Positions 59,184 through 64,000 of a DNA stretch of 64,000 bases are shown one piece after another. This DNA is from JAHQVI01 sp963727575 (GTDB taxonomy: Bacteria; Pseudomonadota; Alphaproteobacteria; Rhizobiales; Rhodomicrobiaceae), in assembly GCA_963727575.1 (NCBI GenBank), contig CAVSIA010000007.1, positions 186,001 through 250,000 on the forward strand, written 5' to 3'. The notes beneath the pieces were generated by a model. That model was not told where the DNA came from and searched no databases. It was given only the letters and a program-made list of their open reading frames with translations. The first letter of the stretch is position 1. Every line of letters begins with the position of its first letter. A program made the position numbers and the translations under genes.

Positions 59184-60416
59184 TCAGCTATAGTCGCGCT
59201 CGTCGGCGATGACCTTACCGTCATTCGGCAGCGATCCCGCCTCGACCAGCTCGACGCTGCCGCGCAGGCGCGTCACGGCGTTCAGCGTCTCGGCGACCTG
59301 ACCGCCGAGGCCCGCCGCAGCGCCCGCACGTTCCGCCATCAGCACCATTTCGTCCTGATCGCCCGCCCGCCGGACCACGAGCCGCAGCCGGCCCAGCTCG
59401 GGATGACGGCGGCCGATCTCGGCGACGTCGTGCGGGTGGACGAACATGCCCTTGACCTTGGTGGTCTGGTCGGCGCGGCCCATCCAGCCTTTCAGCCGCG
59501 TCCCCGTCCGCCCGCACGGCCCCAGCCCCGGCAGGATCGCGGACAGATCGCCGGTCGCAAACCGGATCAGCGGATAGGTCTCGTCGAAATTGGTAACCAC
59601 CACTTCGCCAACCTCGCCCTCGGCGACCGGGTCGCCGGTGCCCGGCCGGACGATCTCGACGATGATGCCCTCATTGACGATCATGCCGCTATCGGCCGTG
59701 CTCTCATAGGCGATGAGGCCCAGCTCGGCCGTCGCATAACATTGCAGCACAGCGACGCCCCTCGCGGCGTATTCGGCGCGCATCGCCGGAAAAAGCGCCC
59801 CGCCCGACACCAGCGCCTTGCCGATCGAGCACGGCCCCGCCTGCATCTCGCCGACGCGGTCGAGCAGCACTTTCAGATAGTCCGGCGTGCCGACATAGCC
59901 ATGCGGCTTCAGATTGACGATCGCCTCGGCCTGTTGCTCGGTGTTGCCGATGCCGGCCGGGATGACGGTGCAGCCCAGCGCCCGCGCGGCCTCGTCGAGC
60001 ATGAAGCCGGCCGGGGTCAAATGATAGGCGAAGGCGTTGTGCACGGTCTGGCCACGGCGGAAGCCGGCGGCGAAGAGCGCGCGCGCCATGCGCCACGGAT
60101 CGGCACCGGCAGGCTGCGGCTCCTGGATCGGGCCGGGCGAGATCATGATCCGCGCAACCGTTGCCTTGGCGACCAAGCCGCCGAAGGGCGGCGTTTCTTT
60201 CTGCAGCGCCGGCAGGCTGGACTTGCGCAGCAGCGGCAGCTTCGCCAACGCGGCGCGGCTGGCGAGCGGTGCATCGCCGGCGCCCTGGAGATGCCGCGCC
60301 CAGCCTGGGGCATTGCTCCGCGCATAGGCGACGAACCCGGCGAGCCGCCGCAGCAGTTCCGCCTCGCGCGCCTCCGGGCTCTGCGCCTCGGCCGCATCGA
60401 AAAACTCATCCGCCAT
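59184..60416 (-). CDS. Phenylacetate-CoA ligase-like AMP-binding enzyme
   Basis: 410 aa of the PaaK group of adenylate-forming enzymes. Features: ARIMISPGPIQEPQPAG (degenerate P-loop region), YATAELGLIAYES, GEVGEVVVTNFDETYPLIRFATGDLS (with the D-x-x-R-like part) and C-terminal GRADQTTKVKGMFVHPHDVAE, then FTR-less end. The P-loop has SPGPIQEP instead of SSGTTG, so activity and substrate are uncertain. ATG 60416; a longer frame to 60479 is rejected. Confidence 0.82.
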   Translation of the reverse strand: MADEFFDAAEAQSPEAREAELLRRLAGFVAYARSNAPGWARHLQGAGDAPLASRAALAKLPLLRKSSLPALQKETPPFGGLVAKATVARIMISPGPIQEPQPAGADPWRMARALFAAGFRRGQTVHNAFAYHLTPAGFMLDEAARALGCTVIPAGIGNTEQQAEAIVNLKPHGYVGTPDYLKVLLDRVGEMQAGPCSIGKALVSGGALFPAMRAEYAARGVAVLQCYATAELGLIAYESTADSGMIVNEGIIVEIVRPGTGDPVAEGEVGEVVVTNFDETYPLIRFATGDLSAILPGLGPCGRTGTRLKGWMGRADQTTKVKGMFVHPHDVAEIGRRHPELGRLRLVVRRAGDQDEMVLMAERAGAAAGLGGQVAETLNAVTRLRGSVELVEAGSLPNDGKVIADERDYS

Positions 60417-60570
60417 GACGCCCTCCGCAATGTTTCGTCCGTTTGGCCAAAGCCTAGAGAAGCGCGGCTGCGCCATCAAGCGCAGACAACGCGCGCGCCC
60501 CGCGGTTGATACGAAATCGTCAAGATCCTATGATCATCTCGGCAAAACGAAAACGATTCACGAGGCTCCG

Positions 60571-61197
60571 ATGCGCGCGCAGATCGCCGTTCTTTCAATC
60601 CTTTGCGCGCTTATCGCCGGCCTGGCGGCGTTCCACGCCGCGGCCGAGCAGGTCGGCACCGCCGTCGTCAAGGGCCGGACCGTCATCCTCGATGGCAACG
60701 GCACCTGGCGCTATAAGGACGACGCGCAAGGGCCGCCCTCCGCGGATGGCTGCGATACGGTCGAGGTGCTGGAGGTCTGCGCCGGCAAGCTCGGCTGGAC
60801 CAAGGTGCGCAACGAGAATATCGGCGATTATTCCGTCCTCTACGTCAATTCTGGCAAATATTATTTCGGCATCATCGTCGAGCCCTACGGCACCGAGGAC
60901 GGCGTCAATATGGAGTCGTTGCAGCGGGCGATCATCGAGAACGCCGCCACCTTCACCAATACCACCCCCAGCGCCATCCCGGTGCTCGGGACCGAATCGG
61001 AGGTCAAAGGGCTGCCGGGCTTCCGCTCCGTCACCTATTCGCCCTCGATGAGCGGCACCCCGTTCGTGTTCCGCAACATGTTCTCGGTGCTGCCGAAACA
61101 GTCGATCCAGATGGTGTTCTGGGGGATCGGTAAGCAGGCGTCGCCGGAGTTCACGGGCAAGGTCGACGAGGCGCTCAAGCAGATCCGGGTGAAATAG
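60571..61197 (+). CDS. Exported hypothetical protein
   Basis: 208 aa with a signal peptide (MRAQIAVLSILCALIAGLAAFHAAAE). The mature part begins with a SH3-like segment (AVVKGRTVILDGNGTWRYKD) also found in other alphaproteobacterial secreted proteins, then a two-Cys region (GCDTVEVLEVCAGK) and an alpha/beta domain to the end. No named family. Start chosen at ATG 60571 by the signal peptide and GAGG upstream. Confidence 0.75.
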   Translation: MRAQIAVLSILCALIAGLAAFHAAAEQVGTAVVKGRTVILDGNGTWRYKDDAQGPPSADGCDTVEVLEVCAGKLGWTKVRNENIGDYSVLYVNSGKYYFGIIVEPYGTEDGVNMESLQRAIIENAATFTNTTPSAIPVLGTESEVKGLPGFRSVTYSPSMSGTPFVFRNMFSVLPKQSIQMVFWGIGKQASPEFTGKVDEALKQIRVK

Positions 61198-61229
61198 CTG
61201 CAAGCGCGCCGCGGAGCGCGGTTTGCCGC

Positions 61230-62033
61230 TTATGTCACGAATTCGCCGGTCTGGAAGGAATAGCGGCAATAGCGGCAGATCACCGCGTCTTCCATGACCA
61301 TCTCGGCGCATTTCGGACATTTCTTCCGGCGCTCCGGCACGGCCGCCTTCGCCTCCGGCGGCCCTGCCATATGGGTACGGATGATCTGCTCGATCTCTTC
61401 GAGCCTCGGGGTATACATCCGTTCAATGACGATGTCGTAGCCCTTCATCAGGCCACTTCCGCGCAGGGCATCGAATGTCTGGCGGATCGAGGTGGGCGCG
61501 AACGCTTCCGCCAGCGCGGCCAGCGGTTTGGGTCCGAACTGCTTGATCGGCCACATCAGCACGATCGAAACCCGGTGGCTCAGCGAATAGGTGTCGGCAT
61601 CGAGCCGGGCATCGGTCGCGAACCGCTCGAAATCGCGGAACTTCACGCCGAGATAGTCGACGCCCAGCATCCGGAACACCCCGGTCCCCGCGACATTCGA
61701 CCAGGGCAAGGAAACGAGCCCGAAGAAATGATTGAGCCGCATGCCGTCCTCGTCGAGCTCGAGATATTTGCCGGGCGTGAGATAGGCCGACATCAGCTTG
61801 AAGGCGAACACGCCGGACAAGAGAAACAGCACCGCAACGCAGATGCTGACCAGCGGCCACGAGTAAAACGACAGCTCCATCTCGGCATCCATTCCGAGAC
61901 TGATCAGCGAGATGTCGGAGTAGATCGTGTAGATCTGAGAGAGGGCAAGGATCAGGGACAGGATTGAAATCGTCCTGGCGATCATCCGCCATTTCGGCGG
62001 CAATTCGAGATCGAAGCGCTGCGGCAAGTGCAT
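61230..62033 (-). CDS. Two-TM membrane protein with C-terminal zinc ribbon
   Basis: 267 aa. Two TM helices (TISILSLILALSQIYTIY; LVSICVAVLFLLSGVFAF), then a PH-like/STM3941-type domain (YLELDEDGMRLNHFFGLVSLPWSNV) and a C-terminal zinc ribbon (CPKCAEMVMEDAVICRYCRY; four Cys). Function unknown; such ribbon tails often follow membrane-bound PH-like domains. The ATG at 62033 is preferred over the open-frame start at 62132. Confidence 0.8.
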   Translation of the reverse strand: MHLPQRFDLELPPKWRMIARTISILSLILALSQIYTIYSDISLISLGMDAEMELSFYSWPLVSICVAVLFLLSGVFAFKLMSAYLTPGKYLELDEDGMRLNHFFGLVSLPWSNVAGTGVFRMLGVDYLGVKFRDFERFATDARLDADTYSLSHRVSIVLMWPIKQFGPKPLAALAEAFAPTSIRQTFDALRGSGLMKGYDIVIERMYTPRLEEIEQIIRTHMAGPPEAKAAVPERRKKCPKCAEMVMEDAVICRYCRYSFQTGEFVT

Positions 62034-62314
62034 CCAGGCCCCCTGATTTTTTCTTGGATCGCCAAACGATCGAAGGCGCGGGGGACTGACCCGCACCAAA
62101 AATGCATTCGAGAAAATCGACCCGCGCGGCACGTCAACATCGGTTCGCGCCGGCGTCTACAGCTTTGTAACCACGGAAAGCGATACGAAACCGGCCCGAG
62201 TCAGCCAAGCCGATTTCGGCGCTTGTGGCGCGTGATCCCAAGGAAATATCGCGGATGTCGATTGCGCCGGATCGCCGCGGGCTGTTCGCCCCGCGTCAAA
62301 CGAGGGACGCAGGC

Positions 62315-63682
62315 TCAGTCCGGAGAGGCGACGACCTCGCCCCAGCAATCATACTCGTCCGTTTCATCGACCAGCACCCGCACGACGTCCCCCGGCTCCA
62401 GCCCTTCGGCTTCTTCCAGAAACACCGAGCCGTCTATGTCGGGTGCGTCCCACATCGAGCGGCCGACTGCGCCTTCATCGTCGATCTCGTCGATGATGAC
62501 GTCGATCTCCCGACCGACGCGTGCGGCCATAACCTCGGCGCTCACCGCCTTCTGCGCCTCCATGAAACGTTCATAGCGCTCGGCCTTCAGCTCTTCGGGG
62601 ATCTGACCCTCCAGCGCCCGCGACCCGGCGCCCTCGACATTCTCATATTTGAAGCAGCCGACGCGTGCGAGCCGCGCCTCCTTCAGCCAGTCCAGCAGGA
62701 TCGAAAAATCCTCCTCGGTTTCGCCGGGAAAGCCGACGATGAAGGTGGAGCGGATGCCGAGATCGGGGACGACCTCGCGCCAGCGGGCGATGCGCTCCAG
62801 CGTCTTTTCCTGGTTCGCCGGGCGGCGCATGGCTTTCAGCACGCTTGGCGAGGCATGCTGGAAAGGGATGTCGAGATAGGGGAGAATCTTGCCCTCGGCC
62901 ATCAGCGGCAGCACCTCGTCGACATGCGGGTACGGGTAGACGTAATGCAGCCGCACCCAGGCGCCTAAGCTGCCGAGCGCGGCGCAAAGGTCGTAAAAGC
63001 GCGCCTTGAGCGGCTCTCCGCCCCAGTCGCTTGGCGCGAATTTCAGATCGACGCCGTAAGCGCTGGTGTCCTGGCTGATGATCAGCAACTCGCGCACGCC
63101 GGCCTCGACGAGTTGCTCGGCCTCCTGCATGACATCAGCCGCCGGGCGGCTCGCGAGCGCCCCACGCAATTGCGGGATGATGCAGAACGAGCATTTGTTG
63201 TTGCAGCCTTCCGAGATCTTCACATAGGCGAAGTGATCGGGCGTCAGGCGCAGGCCGGATGCGGGCACGAGGTCGAGGAACGGCGCGTGCGGCGGCGGCG
63301 AGGCGGCGCGCACGGCTTCCATCACCGCCTCATATTGATGCGGTCCGGTGACGGCGAGCACGCCCGGGAACGCTGCGCGGATGCGCTTGTCCTCGACGCC
63401 GAAGCAGCCGGTGACGACGACGCGGCCGTTCTCGGCCATCGCCTCGCCGATCGCATCGAGACTCTCCGCCTTGGCGCTGTCGAGAAAGCCGCACGTATTG
63501 ACGACCACGACATCGGCGCCGTCATAGCTCGGCGCGATCTCGTACCCCTCCGCGCGCAGCCGGGTGATGATCCTCTCCGAATCCACCAGCGCCTTGGCGC
63601 AGCCCAGGCTGACGAAGCCGACTTTCGGGGCTTTCGATGCGGAAGTCGGTTTGGCTCTCGGAGCCGTCAAAGCGTCGGTCAT
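62315..63682 (-). CDS. rimO: Ribosomal protein S12 methylthiotransferase RimO
   Basis: 455 aa radical-SAM enzyme that methylthiolates Asp of ribosomal protein S12. N-terminal MTTase domain with C28, C64, C93 for the auxiliary cluster, radical-SAM motif C160-x3-C164-x2-C167 (EGCNNKCSFCIIPQ), and a C-terminal TRAM domain (VFLEEAEGLEPGDVVRVLV). LGCAKALVDSE and AGVRELLIISQDTSAYG are RimO-type. It overlaps the YugP-like stop by 4 nt. Confidence 0.96.
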   Translation of the reverse strand: MTDALTAPRAKPTSASKAPKVGFVSLGCAKALVDSERIITRLRAEGYEIAPSYDGADVVVVNTCGFLDSAKAESLDAIGEAMAENGRVVVTGCFGVEDKRIRAAFPGVLAVTGPHQYEAVMEAVRAASPPPHAPFLDLVPASGLRLTPDHFAYVKISEGCNNKCSFCIIPQLRGALASRPAADVMQEAEQLVEAGVRELLIISQDTSAYGVDLKFAPSDWGGEPLKARFYDLCAALGSLGAWVRLHYVYPYPHVDEVLPLMAEGKILPYLDIPFQHASPSVLKAMRRPANQEKTLERIARWREVVPDLGIRSTFIVGFPGETEEDFSILLDWLKEARLARVGCFKYENVEGAGSRALEGQIPEELKAERYERFMEAQKAVSAEVMAARVGREIDVIIDEIDDEGAVGRSMWDAPDIDGSVFLEEAEGLEPGDVVRVLVDETDEYDCWGEVVASPD

Positions 63683-64000
63683 CTACGTAAAACTCTCAGC
63701 CAGCGGGCAATGTTGATCAAGCTCATAAGCGCAGCGGCGACATAGGTAAAGGCTGCCGCGCGCAAAATGCTGCGTGCCGCGGGGAAATCGCGCTCCGGAA
63801 TATATCGGCCGGCGTGCAGCACCGGCAAGGCCCGGTTGAAACTGGCGTCGAATTCCACCGGCAAGGTGCTCAAATGCAGGAGGACGCCCACGCCGAGAAT
63901 CAGAATGCCCGGCGGCGATCTCGATGAAGAACCCGGCCGGATGGCGCAGCAGCGCGGCGCCGAGCGGCGCGGCGATCAGCACGATGCTGCCGACGCGCTC
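63679..64000 (-). pseudogene. YugP-like zinc metallopeptidase (PF04298), C-terminus, partial and frameshifted
   Basis: Only the 3' end is in the window. Hydrophobic segments and LHLSTLPVEFDASFNRALPVL, then ARSILRAAAFTYVAAALMSL match the C-terminal part of the Zn_peptidase_2 (YugP) family of membrane proteases; the HExxH part lies outside. The frame breaks at about 63910 (GGG where GG would keep the frame; AAG then ILILGVGVL). The stop overlaps the rimO start (ATGA). Confidence 0.7.

Overview
This is a 64 kb high-GC alphaproteobacterial chromosome segment, most likely Hyphomicrobiales (Rhizobiales). Evidence: rhizobial-type Nuo subunits, the cysE/DUF3126 pair, the DUF1674-htpX-rsmB neighbourhood, a BTLCP (PF06035) protease and the overall codon use. 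No rRNA, tRNA, CRISPR array, transposase or phage gene was seen.

Layout. (1) 1-16354, minus strand: the respiratory complex I operon nuoA-B-C-D-E-F-G-H-I-J-K-L-M (nuoM cut by the window edge). Five non-Nuo genes lie inside it: a small acidic protein and a FlK-like hotdog thioesterase between nuoC and nuoD, a family 8 glycosyltransferase between nuoD and nuoE, and a DUF3291 protein plus a small AT-rich secreted protein between nuoF and nuoG. (2) 16.5-24 kb: catabolic genes: a BKACE enzyme, a class III aminotransferase, an unusual globin, a ThDP-dependent enzyme overlapping a class III CoA-transferase, and glutaryl-CoA dehydrogenase; a glutarate/lysine-type route is likely. (3) 24.3-28.3 kb: a cysteine-rich exported protein with an internal duplication, a LysE exporter, a PPOX protein, and a polymorphic toxin (CdiA-type tRNase C-terminus) with an overlapping SitI3-like immunity gene. 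(4) 28.4-41.9 kb: housekeeping and stress genes: hsp20-lon, an SGNH-like protein, cysE, DUF3126, gamma carbonic anhydrase, a LapG-type protease, a CBS protein, an OmpR/EnvZ two-component pair, an SDHAF4-like protein, htpX and rsmB. (5) 42-51 kb: a modular RTX protein, a nitrilase-superfamily protein, a GMC oxidoreductase, a sulfite dehydrogenase with a diheme cytochrome c, an alpha/beta hydrolase and an orphan membrane protein. (6) 51.4-59 kb: a MacAB-like ABC export set divergent from a two-gene RND efflux pump. (7) 59-64 kb: a REP-like inverted repeat, a PaaK-like ligase, two small envelope proteins, rimO and the end of a YugP-like metallopeptidase.

Ten genes outside the nuo operon carry one or more one- or two-base reading-frame breaks (14 breaks in all). 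Both halves keep family-level conservation, which suggests residual indel errors in the assembly rather than decay; these genes are listed as frameshifted and their joined coordinates are given. The best candidate for an under-described system is the toxin-immunity pair at 26641-28251. Other notable points are the interrupted nuo operon and three enzyme or haem proteins that lack a canonical key residue (globin, SGNH hydrolase, nitrilase homologue).
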